DNA of 64,000 bases from JAUWCL01 sp964599375 (GTDB taxonomy: Bacteria > Krumholzibacteriota > Krumholzibacteriia > Krumholzibacteriales > Krumholzibacteriaceae): assembly GCA_964599375.1 (NCBI GenBank), contig CAZREW010000002.1, positions 124,001 through 188,000 on the forward strand. The letters run 5' to 3'. The notes under the pieces are model-generated. The model worked only from the letters and a program-made list of their open reading frames with translations. It was not told the DNA's origin and ran no database searches. A program made the position numbers and the translations under genes. Of the stretch, positions 26,753-36,298 are shown piece after piece (position 1 is the first letter of the stretch; the number at the start of each line of letters is the position of its first letter).

Positions 26753-28519
26753 ATGAGACACCGGAGATCCGGCATCATACGCTCAATATCCATCCTCATC
26801 CCCGCAATCATATTGACGGCTCTGACGTCATGCGGCGGCGGCGACCCGTCCGGGCCCCAGATCGAGACAGGCCCGCAGGCCTGGTGGCGCATCGAGACCG
26901 CGGTCAGGACTCTCAGGGGTGTCTATGACCCAGGGACCGGTGGCGCGATCGCCGTCGGGGATGGCGGGATGATCCTGCAAAGGGCCCCATCGGGATGGGT
27001 GTCGATGGAAAGCCCGGTCACCGCCTCGCTGAACGCGATCTACGGCACATCGGGCTCATCGGTCTGGGCGGTCGGCAACAGCGGCGTCATCATCCATTAT
27101 GACGGCATATCATGGGAGACGGCCGACTCTGTGACCACGGCCGACCTGAACTGCATCCTCGGCTTCCCAGGAGGCGTGATCTTCGCCGCCGGGGACGGCG
27201 GGACGGTGATCCGCTACGACGGCATTTCGTGGTCCCTGATGCCGACCGTCTTCGAGGATGACATCTACGGGATCTGGGGCACATCTTCCCAGGACCTGAT
27301 CATAGTCGGCGACTCGGGCCTTATAATGAGATACAACGGGGGCGGATGGGTCGAGATGCCGGGTGGAGGCGGCAGGTATTTCAGGGGGATATGGGGAACG
27401 CCCGGCGGTGAAGTCTTCGCGGTCGCCCTCTACGGCGACATGATGAAGCTGAGCGGCGCAGCCTGGTCGACGGTCGACAGCGGCACGGGAGAACACCTGC
27501 TCGCGATCGACGGCACCGCGCCCGACTCTATCTTCATCGTTGGCGATCACGGCACGGTCATCTTTTACGACGGCATTACGTGGAAGCCGTACCCTCAGGT
27601 CCAGCCCGACATAAGCATACTCTACGCGGTGGATGTCGGAAGCGGGACGGGAGTCGCGGTCGGTTTCCACGGCGACGTCCTCGAGTTCGACGGCCAGCAG
27701 TGGCTCCAGGCCGGCAATCCCTTCTCGCAGCACCTCTTCGGAGCGTGGAGCAGCGCATCGGAGGGGATATTCGCCGTAGGAAGCTCGGGGTCGATCCTGC
27801 GTAAGACCGGCGGAAGATGGAACGCGATGTCCTACGGAGGAACGCAGGAGCTCTACACCGTCAAAGGCCTTCCTGAAGGAGACATACTCTCTGCCGGCCA
27901 GATCGGACTGCTCCTCGAGTTCGACGGCGCAGGCTGGGCTTCGACGCAGCTTCCGCTCGGCTGGGAGATAAACTCTCTTTGGGGATCCTCCCGGAACGAT
28001 ATCTACGGAGTCGGGGCATTCGGCCTCGTCATCCACTTCGGCGGCGGCTCCTGGGAAGAGCTGCCTCGTCCTACCGGCGAATGGCTGCAGGACGTCTGGG
28101 GCTCAGGGCCGGGAGATGTGTTCGTCGTAGGAGGCCTCGGATCGGTCTTCCACTATGATGGAGCGCAGTGGGACACGATGACGGCCGTGACCTCCCACTC
28201 TCTCTTCGGCGTCTGGGGAAGCGGCCCGGGAGACGTATTCGCCGTCGGATCCGTCGGAACGATCATCCACTACGACGGGTTGGAATGGTCGCCTATGACG
28301 AGCGGGACCTCTAGAAAACTCTACGCGGTATGGGGCTCGGGACCTCGAGACGTGTTCGCGAGCGGTGAGTTCGGAGAGGTCGTCCACTACGACGGCAGGG
28401 AATGGGAGAGACTCGACTCCGGAGTCTCGGCCCATTTGCGCGCCCTGACGGGGCTGTCCGGCAAGGACGTCTACGCGGCCGGCTCCAACGGCACCATCAT
28501 ACACTACGCTATCCACTGA
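26753..28519 (+). CDS. Beta-propeller-like repeat lipoprotein
   Basis: A 588-aa lipoprotein. The lipobox LTSC puts the lipidated Cys at residue 27, followed by GGGD. The body is about 12-13 repeats of roughly 40 residues with the pattern 'W-G-x-G-x-x-D-V-(F/Y)-A-V-G-x-x-G-x-(I/V)-x-(H/R)-Y-(D/N)-G', such as VWGSGPGDVFAVGS. The repeats resemble those of beta-propeller proteins of the photosystem-assembly/sialidase-like type. A scaffold or carbohydrate-binding role at the envelope is likely but unproven. It follows the methyltransferase by 60 bases and ends 12 bases from the convergent ABC permease. RBS: GAGCGAGGAG. Confidence 0.85.
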   Translation: MRHRRSGIIRSISILIPAIILTALTSCGGGDPSGPQIETGPQAWWRIETAVRTLRGVYDPGTGGAIAVGDGGMILQRAPSGWVSMESPVTASLNAIYGTSGSSVWAVGNSGVIIHYDGISWETADSVTTADLNCILGFPGGVIFAAGDGGTVIRYDGISWSLMPTVFEDDIYGIWGTSSQDLIIVGDSGLIMRYNGGGWVEMPGGGGRYFRGIWGTPGGEVFAVALYGDMMKLSGAAWSTVDSGTGEHLLAIDGTAPDSIFIVGDHGTVIFYDGITWKPYPQVQPDISILYAVDVGSGTGVAVGFHGDVLEFDGQQWLQAGNPFSQHLFGAWSSASEGIFAVGSSGSILRKTGGRWNAMSYGGTQELYTVKGLPEGDILSAGQIGLLLEFDGAGWASTQLPLGWEINSLWGSSRNDIYGVGAFGLVIHFGGGSWEELPRPTGEWLQDVWGSGPGDVFVVGGLGSVFHYDGAQWDTMTAVTSHSLFGVWGSGPGDVFAVGSVGTIIHYDGLEWSPMTSGTSRKLYAVWGSGPRDVFASGEFGEVVHYDGREWERLDSGVSAHLRALTGLSGKDVYAAGSNGTIIHYAIH

Positions 28520-28530
28520 CGGCCTTTACA

Positions 28531-29775
28531 TCAGGCATCCCACTTCAGGCGCCTCGCCCCCACGGCGAGGAAGACCAGCCCGAACAGTGCAAGCATAGTG
28601 ATATGGGGCGCCACTTCGGACGCGCCCATGCCGAACGATATGAGCCTGTGTATCCCGTTTATCGTCCAACCGGTCGGCAGGCAGTAGGCGACGATCCTGA
28701 GGGGCCTGGAGACTACCTCCAGAGGCCACCAGCATCCCCCAAGCGCTGCCATCGCCAACGCAGTGATCACTCCCACCGTCGTCACCTGGTCGGGATCCGA
28801 GAGAAGCGAGCCGAACAGTATCGAGAGCGATCCCATCGCGAAGGCGAACGCGAGCATCAGGAGCATGAGCCCCCCGGGGCTCCCCCCGAGCGAGATGCCG
28901 AATATCAGCCTGCCCGCGGCCAGAAGAAATATTATCTGTGCCGCGGCGATGAAGATCCGCCCCAGGAGCTTGCCCGCGACGACATCAGCCTTGCCGGCCG
29001 ACGACATCCCGATCCTCCTGAGCACGCCGCTCTTCCTCTCGGCGGTTATCACCGCTCCGCTGAACAGCATCGACATCAGGACAAACATGACCAGGCTACC
29101 CGGCACCGAGGACTGGAACCCGCCCGGCGTCTCCATCCCCTTTCCAGCCAGCCGAGATCTCACCGTGATGTTCGCGGGGCGGACCAGCAGCGTATCTATC
29201 CTCTCCTCGATCCACTCCGTCATGTCTTCCCCTCCCCCGGAGACGAGCAGGAGCGACCCGTAGAGCGTATCGCCACGCACCGCGATCCGCTCAGAGCCCT
29301 CTTCTATGAGGCCGTTCTCTATCTCTATAAGCCCCGTCACGAGCCGCGCCAGGCTCCTGAAGACCGCGGCGGAAGCCGCCCGGCCGGCCTCATCGTTGGA
29401 TCCCCTTTCGCGCACCAGCGTGAGGTCGACCCTCTCTCGGCCCAGCACCTTTTCCGTGAACCCCGCTGGTATAACCAGGGTCCTTACCGGATCCCTGTCT
29501 TCCGGCATCGTATCGCTCATCTGTATGTAGTAGTTCTCGCCGGCCAGGAGGGAGATGAGATCGCCGGCTAGATATCCCCCGTCGTTGTCCTCCACCGTCA
29601 GAGTCGCCAGGGGCCTGCGCTCCGAGCCGCCGCCGAAGGAGAGCCCGAAGAATGTGATGAACGCCAGCGGCATCAGGAAGATCCAGAGCACGGCGCTCTT
29701 CTCCTTCATCGTCAGCCTGAAATCACAGGCGGCGATCTTCCATATCGCTCCGGTCCTACCCGTACTCACGGTCAC
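28531..29775 (-). CDS. ABC-2 type transporter permease
   Basis: A permease of about 414 aa. One membrane helix comes first (WIFLMPLAFITFFGLSFG), then a soluble extracytoplasmic domain of about 170 residues, then five helices. This is the ABC-2 layout used for export. An open frame reaches 29868, but a GTG at 29775 overlaps the TGA of the upstream permease (GTGA) behind a GGGGGG run. I take that as the start, giving VTVSTGRTGAIWKIAACDF. It is the last gene of a minus-strand set with a second permease and an ATPase. Confidence 0.9.
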   Translation of the reverse strand: MTVSTGRTGAIWKIAACDFRLTMKEKSAVLWIFLMPLAFITFFGLSFGGGSERRPLATLTVEDNDGGYLAGDLISLLAGENYYIQMSDTMPEDRDPVRTLVIPAGFTEKVLGRERVDLTLVRERGSNDEAGRAASAAVFRSLARLVTGLIEIENGLIEEGSERIAVRGDTLYGSLLLVSGGGEDMTEWIEERIDTLLVRPANITVRSRLAGKGMETPGGFQSSVPGSLVMFVLMSMLFSGAVITAERKSGVLRRIGMSSAGKADVVAGKLLGRIFIAAAQIIFLLAAGRLIFGISLGGSPGGLMLLMLAFAFAMGSLSILFGSLLSDPDQVTTVGVITALAMAALGGCWWPLEVVSRPLRIVAYCLPTGWTINGIHRLISFGMGASEVAPHITMLALFGLVFLAVGARRLKWDA

Positions 29776-31046
29776 ATCCCCCCCTTCGCGATCCTGCTCC
29801 GTATCAGGATCGCGCCCGGCACGACCGTGAGTACGCCTACCAGCAGAAGCACGGTCACGTGAATCCATATGCCTGAGACACCGGCTCCGAACAGGAAGAT
29901 ACGTTTCATGCCGTCAGCGGCCCAGAAGACCGGTGAGAACCGGGCCGTTTCCCGCAGGGCCGGGGGCATCTGCTCGATCGGCACCATGCTCCCGCCGAAG
30001 AGCGCCATCACTATGATCACGACCGACATCACTGCGTCGGCCGCCCTCTCGTTGCTGATGGCTCCGTAAAGGAGGGTCATGACCCCGGTGCACATCAGTA
30101 TCGTCGCTATCGTCTGGAGAAGCAGGGCGGGGGGATCGCCCAGGTCGATCCCGAATCCCAGCCGGCTGACTCCCAGAAGTATCAGGCACGCGATCATCGT
30201 GACGGTGAAAGCCGCCCCGACCTTTCCCGCAACGACCTGGCCCGTTGTGACCGGCGCGGCGAGCATCCTCGACAGGGTCCCTCCTGTCCTCTCGCGCAGC
30301 AGGTCGCGCAGAACGAGCTCCGTTATGAAGAGCAGGCCGATCATCATGCTTCCTGGCATGACAAAGGCGAATATGTTGAATCCAGCCTTGCCGCCGCCAT
30401 CGCCGCCTGCCGAGGTAGTGTCCGCCGCCGCCACCTCGCTCCTGAAGGTGATCAGCGAGTCGGCCACGTATCCATAGGCAAGTATCACTCCGTTCCTGGC
30501 CCCATTCATGACATCCTCCATCTCGGAGGCATCCGGCCAGGTCTCCCGTTCGATGATCGAGCGGATCCTGCCCAGAGGAGCGTTGAATATCCTGGTCCCC
30601 CCGTCGAGGATGACGGCCATCGTCCTTGTTATCTCTTCGACTATCAGTGGCAGGAAATACTCCGAAGGGTTCTTGACCAGCCTGATCTCGGCGGGACGGC
30701 CGTCTAGCACATCCGATGTGAATCCCTCGGGTATCTCGATCAGTGCCGACGCCTTCCCGTCTCTCATCATCTCTTGGCCCTCGGTGGCCGATACGTCAGT
30801 TATGTCCAGCATGTCGGCCAGCTCGCCCTGCTGCATCCCCTGCCGCAGGAATCCGCCGAAGAAGCCTCCGTCCCTGTCGACGACGAGGACCTTTATCTTC
30901 GGGATCCCGACGTCTCCCCCGGGCCCGAACACAATCCCGACGATCAGCGTCATGGTGACCGGGATCAGCAGCATCAGGACCACAGAGAGAGGATTCCTGA
31001 GCCTCCGCCTGAGATCGTTCGCCAGTATGCCGGGAACAATCTTCAT
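29772..31046 (-). CDS. ABC-2 type transporter permease
   Basis: A 424-aa membrane protein with the same design as its downstream neighbour: an N-terminal helix (VVLMLLIPVTMTLIVGIVFG), a soluble loop of about 180 residues and a C-terminal group of helices containing the GGTLSRMLAAPVTTGQVVAGK coupling segment. The two permeases differ in sequence and probably form a heterodimer driven by the adjacent ATPase. Its ATG follows the ATPase stop by one base. Export of a lipophilic compound or polysaccharide is possible; no substrate can be inferred. Confidence 0.92.
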   Translation of the reverse strand: MKIVPGILANDLRRRLRNPLSVVLMLLIPVTMTLIVGIVFGPGGDVGIPKIKVLVVDRDGGFFGGFLRQGMQQGELADMLDITDVSATEGQEMMRDGKASALIEIPEGFTSDVLDGRPAEIRLVKNPSEYFLPLIVEEITRTMAVILDGGTRIFNAPLGRIRSIIERETWPDASEMEDVMNGARNGVILAYGYVADSLITFRSEVAAADTTSAGGDGGGKAGFNIFAFVMPGSMMIGLLFITELVLRDLLRERTGGTLSRMLAAPVTTGQVVAGKVGAAFTVTMIACLILLGVSRLGFGIDLGDPPALLLQTIATILMCTGVMTLLYGAISNERAADAVMSVVIIVMALFGGSMVPIEQMPPALRETARFSPVFWAADGMKRIFLFGAGVSGIWIHVTVLLLVGVLTVVPGAILIRSRIAKGGM

Positions 31047-31047
31047 C

Positions 31048-31974
31048 TTAGTCCCTCAACTCCCTTCCGGTGACCTGCAGGAAAACGCTCTCGAGGCTCG
31101 GCTCCCTGATCGCCACCCCGTCCACGTGGAGGCCGGTCGAGAAGAGGGTGCCGAGAAACCTTCCGGTCGAATCGCGGTCGAGCAGCTTGACCCGGAGCTC
31201 ACCGTCCGAGATATGGTCGAACTCGGCGTCGCCGAGCACCTTTTTCGCCTCACCGGCGCTGAAATCACCGTTGACCGAGACCATTATCTTCCCGCCCACC
31301 AGCTCGACGAGCTCGGCCAGCGTCCCGGAGGCGTGGATCGTCCCTTCGTCCATTATGGCGATGCGGTCGCAGAGATGCTCCGCCTCCTCGAGATAATGGG
31401 TGGTATAGATGACCGTCCTGCCCTCTCCGGCCAGCCCTTTTACGACCTCGAGGATCCTTATCCTAGCCTGCGGGTCGATCCCCAGCGTCGGCTCGTCAAG
31501 CAGGATGACCGAGGGATCGTGGACCAGCCCGGCGCAGAGGTTGATCCTCCTCTTCATTCCTCCGGAATATGTCCTGACCGCGTCCTTCGCACGGTCCGTC
31601 AGGTCTACGAGTTCGAGCGCCCTGTCGACGCTGTCCCTGAGCTCGCCGCCCGAGAGGCCATACAGCCCGCCCCAGAAGAGCAGGTTGTCCCTTCCAGAGA
31701 GCTCCTCGTACAGGGCTATCTCCTGTGGGATGACCCCCATGATGCGCCTGATCTCCCTGCCACGGGCGGCCATATCCATCCCGCCTATCGTTATCGAGCC
31801 CGAATCCGGCTTCAGCAGCCCTGAAAGCATCGATATCGTAGTCGTCTTCCCCGCCCCGTTCGGGCCGAGGAATCCGAATATCTCCCCTTTCGCGACCGAG
31901 AAGCTGATGCCCCTGACGGCGCGGACCTCGCCGAAGCTCTTGCCGAGCCCATTTACCGCTATCATCTCTGTCAT
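31048..31974 (-). CDS. ABC transporter ATP-binding protein
   Basis: An ATPase of about 308 aa for the two ABC-2 permeases. Walker A is GPNGAGKTTT, the signature is TYSGGMKRR, Walker B is VILLDEPTLGID, and the switch His lies in YTTHYLEEAE. About 90 extra residues at the C-terminus are usual for this export subfamily. The open frame starts at 32022, but GGAGGAAATA precedes the ATG at 31974 (MTEMIAVNGLGKSFG), which fits the family start better. It is the first gene of the minus-strand operon. Confidence 0.95.
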   Translation of the reverse strand: MTEMIAVNGLGKSFGEVRAVRGISFSVAKGEIFGFLGPNGAGKTTTISMLSGLLKPDSGSITIGGMDMAARGREIRRIMGVIPQEIALYEELSGRDNLLFWGGLYGLSGGELRDSVDRALELVDLTDRAKDAVRTYSGGMKRRINLCAGLVHDPSVILLDEPTLGIDPQARIRILEVVKGLAGEGRTVIYTTHYLEEAEHLCDRIAIMDEGTIHASGTLAELVELVGGKIMVSVNGDFSAGEAKKVLGDAEFDHISDGELRVKLLDRDSTGRFLGTLFSTGLHVDGVAIREPSLESVFLQVTGRELRD

Positions 31975-32190
31975 TATTTCCTCCGGGGGATATGGATCAA
32001 GCCGCCTGAGCAGTCGCGCCAAGAGTATTACCGCCAGGCGGCCTGTTCAAGAAAAAAAGGCCGGCTGGGCATATCGCGGCGCCGGAGAGATATGTTATTG
32101 CCACCGGCCCGCCGCATCTTCTAGAATCGCCCTGTAATTTTCCATGCTGTACCCGCCCCGTCCGGGGCGGCATAACCGGAAGGAGCCGGA

Positions 32191-34251
32191 ATGAGAGGCA
32201 GAATCGTATTCCTGGAGCGTGCGGCGGCCGTCCTGATCGCCGCGGCGATTATCCTCACGGGCGCTGCCGACGTGCGTGGGGAGAAGCGGGCGATCACCTT
32301 CGACGACCTGATCTCGCTGGGACGCATCGGAAGCTTCGAGGTATCCCCCGATGGAAGGAATATCGCGTTCACCGTAACGTGGTTCGACAAGGAAGCCAAC
32401 TCCTCGAACACCGACATCTACCTCGTGCCGGTCAAGGGCGGGGATCCTTTCAGGTTCGTGCGCAGCGAGGGCGCCGATTACTCCCCGTGCTGGTCACCCG
32501 ACGGCAAAAAGCTCGCCTTCGTCTCGACACGCGGCGGCAGCGCGCAGATATGGGTCATCCCGGTCGACGGCGGAGAGGCCAGGAAGATCACAGACATCCC
32601 GACCGGGGTATCATCGCCGCTCTGGTCGCCCGATGGAAAGAGATTCGCCTTCACTTCGAGCGTCTACCCCGAGTGCGGGGACATGGACTGCAACAGGAAG
32701 AAGCTCGAGGAGGCCGAGAGCAGCAAGGTCAAGGCCCGGCTTCTTGACCACCTCATGTACCGGCACTGGAACTCGTGGAGGGACGGCCGCTGGGAGCACC
32801 TGTTCATATCGGACGCCGATGGAGAGAACCTCGTAGAGATAAACAAGGGGCGCACCGACGTCCCGCCGATATCGCTCGGCGGCTCGAGAGACTACGACTT
32901 CTCCCCCGACGGGAAGGAGATATGCTACACCCTGAACCCCGATCCGGTGGTCGCGATATCGACGAACAACGATATATGGATCGTGCCTGTCACAGGCGGC
33001 CAGCCTAAGAACCTGACCGCTGCCAATCCGGCAAACGACAACAATCCGAGGTACTCCCCCGACGGGAAATACATCGCGTGGCGCTCGATGGCCAGAGCCG
33101 GGTTCGAGGCGGACAGGCAGACGCTGACGCTCTACGACCGCAGGTCCGGGAAGATGACCACGCTGACCGGCTCGTTCGACCGCAGCGTCGGCGATTTCGA
33201 CTGGGCGCCCGACAGCCGCGCGATCTATTTCTGCGCCGAAGACAAGGGACGGTATTCGATCTTCATGGTGCCGGCGGGTGGAGGGAACGTCCGGCCCGTT
33301 GTCAGCGGGGCGTACGACAGCGACGTGCGCGTCACGCCCGACGGCAAGAACCTCGTATTCCCGCGCCAGCACGTCAACGCGCCGACCGACCTCTACAGGT
33401 CGACGGTCGCGGGGAAGAACATAGCGAGGCTCACCGACATGAACTCAACCGTGCTCGCCGGCCTCGAGATGAACCCGCTGGAGGATTTCTGGTTCGAGGG
33501 CGCGGGAGGCCGGCAGGTCAACGGCATGATCGTAAAACCTCCCTTCTTCGAGGAGGGGAAAAAATATCCGGTCGTGCTGCTGATCCACGGCGGCCCGCAG
33601 GGATCCTTCGGCGACGATTTCCATTACCGGTGGAATGTCGAGATGTTCGCCTCTCCCGGATATGTCGTGGCGATGATCAACTTCACCGGGAGCACCGGCT
33701 ACGGCCAGGCTTTCACCGACGCGATAAGCGGCGATTGGGGCGGGGCGCCTTACGAGGATATAATGAAGGGTGTCGACTACATCGAGGCGAACTTCGACTT
33801 CATCGATCCCGACAGGATCGGCGCCGCAGGCGCTTCCTACGGCGGTTACATGATCGACTGGATCGAGGGCCACACCGACCGCTTCAAGTGCCTCGTATCT
33901 CACGACGGGGTCTACGACCTCGAGAGCATGTACGGGGCGACCGAAGAGCTGTGGTTCCCCGAGTGGGAGTTCAGGGGCACTCCATGGACCAACCTCGAAC
34001 TGTACGAGAAGTTCTCTCCTCACAGGTACGCGGCCGATTTCAGGACGCCCTGCCTGATCATACACGGCGAGCATGATTACAGGGTCCCTTACAACCAGGG
34101 GCTCGAATTCTTCACAGCCCTGCAGCGGCAGGGAGTGGAGTCGAAGCTCCTCTTCTTCCCCGACGAGGACCACTTCGTGCAAAAACCGCTCAACGCGGAG
34201 CTCTGGTGGGGGACCATCCAAGATTGGTTCGAGAGATATCTGAAACACTAG
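32191..34251 (+). CDS. Secreted S9 family prolyl oligopeptidase
   Basis: A 686-aa exported serine peptidase. A signal peptide (hydrophobic AAAVLIAAAIILTG, cut near VRG-EK) is followed by a seven-bladed beta-propeller of about 35-410 with TolB-like 'SPDGK' blades. The C-terminal alpha/beta hydrolase has the nucleophile Ser in GASYGGY (near 548), Asp in GEHDYRVP (near 628) and His in DEDHF (near 660). DPP4- or acylaminoacyl-peptidase-type activity on small peptides in the periplasm is expected. RBS GGAAGGAG before the ATG. A GC-rich hairpin at 32153-32170 lies in its leader. Confidence 0.93.
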   Translation: MRGRIVFLERAAAVLIAAAIILTGAADVRGEKRAITFDDLISLGRIGSFEVSPDGRNIAFTVTWFDKEANSSNTDIYLVPVKGGDPFRFVRSEGADYSPCWSPDGKKLAFVSTRGGSAQIWVIPVDGGEARKITDIPTGVSSPLWSPDGKRFAFTSSVYPECGDMDCNRKKLEEAESSKVKARLLDHLMYRHWNSWRDGRWEHLFISDADGENLVEINKGRTDVPPISLGGSRDYDFSPDGKEICYTLNPDPVVAISTNNDIWIVPVTGGQPKNLTAANPANDNNPRYSPDGKYIAWRSMARAGFEADRQTLTLYDRRSGKMTTLTGSFDRSVGDFDWAPDSRAIYFCAEDKGRYSIFMVPAGGGNVRPVVSGAYDSDVRVTPDGKNLVFPRQHVNAPTDLYRSTVAGKNIARLTDMNSTVLAGLEMNPLEDFWFEGAGGRQVNGMIVKPPFFEEGKKYPVVLLIHGGPQGSFGDDFHYRWNVEMFASPGYVVAMINFTGSTGYGQAFTDAISGDWGGAPYEDIMKGVDYIEANFDFIDPDRIGAAGASYGGYMIDWIEGHTDRFKCLVSHDGVYDLESMYGATEELWFPEWEFRGTPWTNLELYEKFSPHRYAADFRTPCLIIHGEHDYRVPYNQGLEFFTALQRQGVESKLLFFPDEDHFVQKPLNAELWWGTIQDWFERYLKH

Positions 34252-34317
34252 AGTGATAAGCGTTGATGTGACGATCTGATCAAGCACAGAACGCTAGAGC
34301 ATACAGTAAAAGGACAG

Positions 34318-34344
34318 GCCCCGGGTGGAGGAACCACCCGGGGC
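34318..34344 (+). terminator. Terminator after the S9 peptidase
   Basis: GCCCCGGGTGG pairs perfectly with CCACCCGGGGC around AGGAA and is followed by TATATATT, 67 bases past the stop of the S9 gene. Confidence 0.8.
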
Positions 34345-34354
34345 TATATATTAA

Positions 34355-34416
34355 AACCGGAAAAGAGATCCGTCGAAAGGGTCACGCGGGCCACCTCCTC
34401 AGAACCTTTTCCGGTT
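34355..34416. other. Long-loop inverted repeat, function unknown
   Basis: AACCGGAAAAG and its exact complement CTTTTCCGGTT are separated by 40 bases. The loop holds CCTCCT, the complement of a Shine-Dalgarno sequence. It lies in the 253-base gap between the convergent S9 and PhzF-like genes, just after the terminator at 34318. Nothing else recognisable lies in this gap. It may be a small RNA, part of a 3' UTR, or the PhzF-like gene's terminator. Confidence 0.4.
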
Positions 34417-34504
34417 AAATCGCGATCCTCGTCGCTTTATTACAAGCAACTCGGCGTATTATATCACACGCACAATCTATTTCAAAACGATTTCCCGACC
34501 AGAA

Positions 34505-35389
34505 TCATATCTTCACGGTGCCATCGCCGACGGAGACGACCTTGCCCGAGACCTTTACGTTCTGAACGAGCCCGCGGTCGCACTTTACGTGAGTGTGCAG
34601 CAAAGACGGCCTTCCCATCTCCTTTCCCTGCTCGATATTCAGTTTGAGCTCGGAAGGGAACTTGAGGATCCTCGCCAGGTAACCGCCCAGCGCTCCCGCC
34701 GCCGAGCCGGTAGCGGGATCCTCGCAGACTCCCACCTCGGGAGCGAAGAACCGCGCATGTATATTGATCCTTCTGCTTTCCACGCGGGCGAAGAGATAGA
34801 TACCGATCACCTTGTGCCTCGCCGCGACATTGAAGGCCTCTTCCATATTCAGTCTCGCGCGGCTGACCACTTCGGAATCCCTAGCCTCGACTATCAGGAA
34901 ATCGAGACCGTTCGAGACGACTCCTCCTCCTATCACTTCGAACCCGCCTATACCGACCGCCCTCGCGGCCTGCCCGCGGTTCTGCAGTGCCGTGCCGAAT
35001 TCGGGCAGGGGCTGGGTCATCGTGAAGGTATAGCCTTTCTTCTGGGAACCGGAGACTTCGACCTCGATGAGACCGGCATTGAGCTCCAGCACCATATTGA
35101 GCGGTTTCTTCCCCTTGGCGCGCTTGTGAAGGACATAAGCGGTCCCGAGTGTCGGATGTCCCGCGAAGGGAACCTCATCGCCCGGCGTGAATATGCGCAC
35201 CTTGGCGTCGACCCCCGCAGCCTTTGCGGGATAGACGAACGTCGTCTCCGAGAAATTCATCTCACGGGCGATATTCTGCATCTGCGGCTTTGTCAGCTTG
35301 CCCGGTGTATGGAATACGGCGAGCTGGTTCCCGGAATACGGCTTGTCAGTGAAGACATCGACTTGCTCGTAAGAGAGTTTTCGACTCAT
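34505..35389 (-). CDS. PhzF family isomerase/epimerase-like protein
   Basis: A protein of about 294 aa of the PhzF family (diaminopimelate-epimerase fold). It has SYEQVDVFTDKPYSGNQLAVF at the start, the catalytic Glu in MNFSETTFVYP, FAGHPTLGTAYVL and the second half-site VCEDPATGSAAGALGGYL. Despite the name, most family members are not in phenazine pathways, and none of the other phz genes are here, so the substrate is unknown. The longer open frame to 35506 has unlikely extra residues; the ATG at 35389 follows GAGGGGCCATATC and fits family length. Confidence 0.92.
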   Translation of the reverse strand: MSRKLSYEQVDVFTDKPYSGNQLAVFHTPGKLTKPQMQNIAREMNFSETTFVYPAKAAGVDAKVRIFTPGDEVPFAGHPTLGTAYVLHKRAKGKKPLNMVLELNAGLIEVEVSGSQKKGYTFTMTQPLPEFGTALQNRGQAARAVGIGGFEVIGGGVVSNGLDFLIVEARDSEVVSRARLNMEEAFNVAARHKVIGIYLFARVESRRINIHARFFAPEVGVCEDPATGSAAGALGGYLARILKFPSELKLNIEQGKEMGRPSLLHTHVKCDRGLVQNVKVSGKVVSVGDGTVKI

Positions 35390-35639
35390 GATATGGCCCC
35401 TCGAATACTGTTTAAAGGCCTGTTCAGCCGCTTTTTTCGATGTTAGCAGAAAACCCGCCGAGCCCGAAATAAAAAAGTCCGGAATCCGCATAATTCTTTG
35501 TTTCACAGGCTATTTTGAACCGCCAGGACCTTCTTCGGGGGGCGATTTTTCCTTTCTTTGACTGTACATGGCGCCCGGGATGGGATATATTACCCGAAAC
35601 TCGCAAGAGTATCTTCAAGACTATGGAGGTGACACCGAC

Positions 35640-36239
35640 ATGATGAAGCTTCTACCCGCGGTTCTGACGGTGGCCCTGGTCCTCGCGGCCGCGGTCCCGG
35701 CTTCCTCCCAGGAGAAGGCCAAGGAGACATACCCCCGCGTCTACGTGAAGACGAACGTGGGCGGGTTCACGATCGAGCTCTACCCCGACAAGGCTCCCGA
35801 GACTGTCGCGAACTTTCTCAACTACGTCGACAAGGGGTATTACGCTGGCACCGTTTTCCACAGGGTCATAAAGGGATTCATGATCCAGGGCGGTGGATTC
35901 ACTCCCGACATGTCTCAGAAGGAACCGGCTCCCCCGATAAAGAACGAGGCGTACAACGGGCTTAAGAACAAGAAGTACACGATCGCTATGGCGAGAACGA
36001 ACGTCATAGACAGCGCGACCAGCCAGTTCTTCATCAACACGGCTGATAACACGGCTCTCGACTTCAGGGAAAAGAGCCAGACAGGATTCGGGTACTGCGT
36101 GTTCGGCAAGGTCATCGAGGGAACCGACGTCATCGACAAGATCGAGATGGTCCAGACGACGTCGAAGGGATCGTACGATGACGTGCCGGTCAAGCCCGTC
36201 ATCATCAAGGCGATGACCCTGATGACGGAAGAGAAGTAA
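35640..36239 (+). CDS. Exported cyclophilin-type peptidyl-prolyl isomerase
   Basis: A 199-aa cyclophilin with a signal peptide (MMKLLPAVLTVALVLAAAVP, cut near SSQ-EK), so it works in the periplasm on protein folding. Core motifs are ELYPDKAPETVANFLNYV, FHRVIKGFMIQGGG (catalytic Arg) and TSQFFINTADN. The final segment is the usual KVIEGTDVIDKIE. An open frame begins at 35568, but the ATG at 35640 behind GGAGGTGACACCGAC gives the signal peptide. A shared terminator hairpin follows the stop. Confidence 0.94.
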   Translation: MMKLLPAVLTVALVLAAAVPASSQEKAKETYPRVYVKTNVGGFTIELYPDKAPETVANFLNYVDKGYYAGTVFHRVIKGFMIQGGGFTPDMSQKEPAPPIKNEAYNGLKNKKYTIAMARTNVIDSATSQFFINTADNTALDFREKSQTGFGYCVFGKVIEGTDVIDKIEMVQTTSKGSYDDVPVKPVIIKAMTLMTEEK

Positions 36240-36272
36240 CGGGGATCAGGGAGAGAAATAATAGATCTTACC

Positions 36273-36296
36273 GGGCGGTCCGCCGACGGGCCGCCC
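36273..36296. terminator. Bidirectional terminator hairpin
   Basis: GGGCGG and CCGCCC close an 12-base inner part with GTCC and GG pairs, followed on the plus strand by CTTTC. It sits between the convergent cyclophilin and GAF genes and could serve both. Confidence 0.6.
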
Positions 36297-36298
36297 TT

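Noticed and set aside
30508..31824. 438-codon plus-strand frame
   Set aside because: Antisense to the permease and the ATPase of the ABC transporter; composition is that of a shadow frame.
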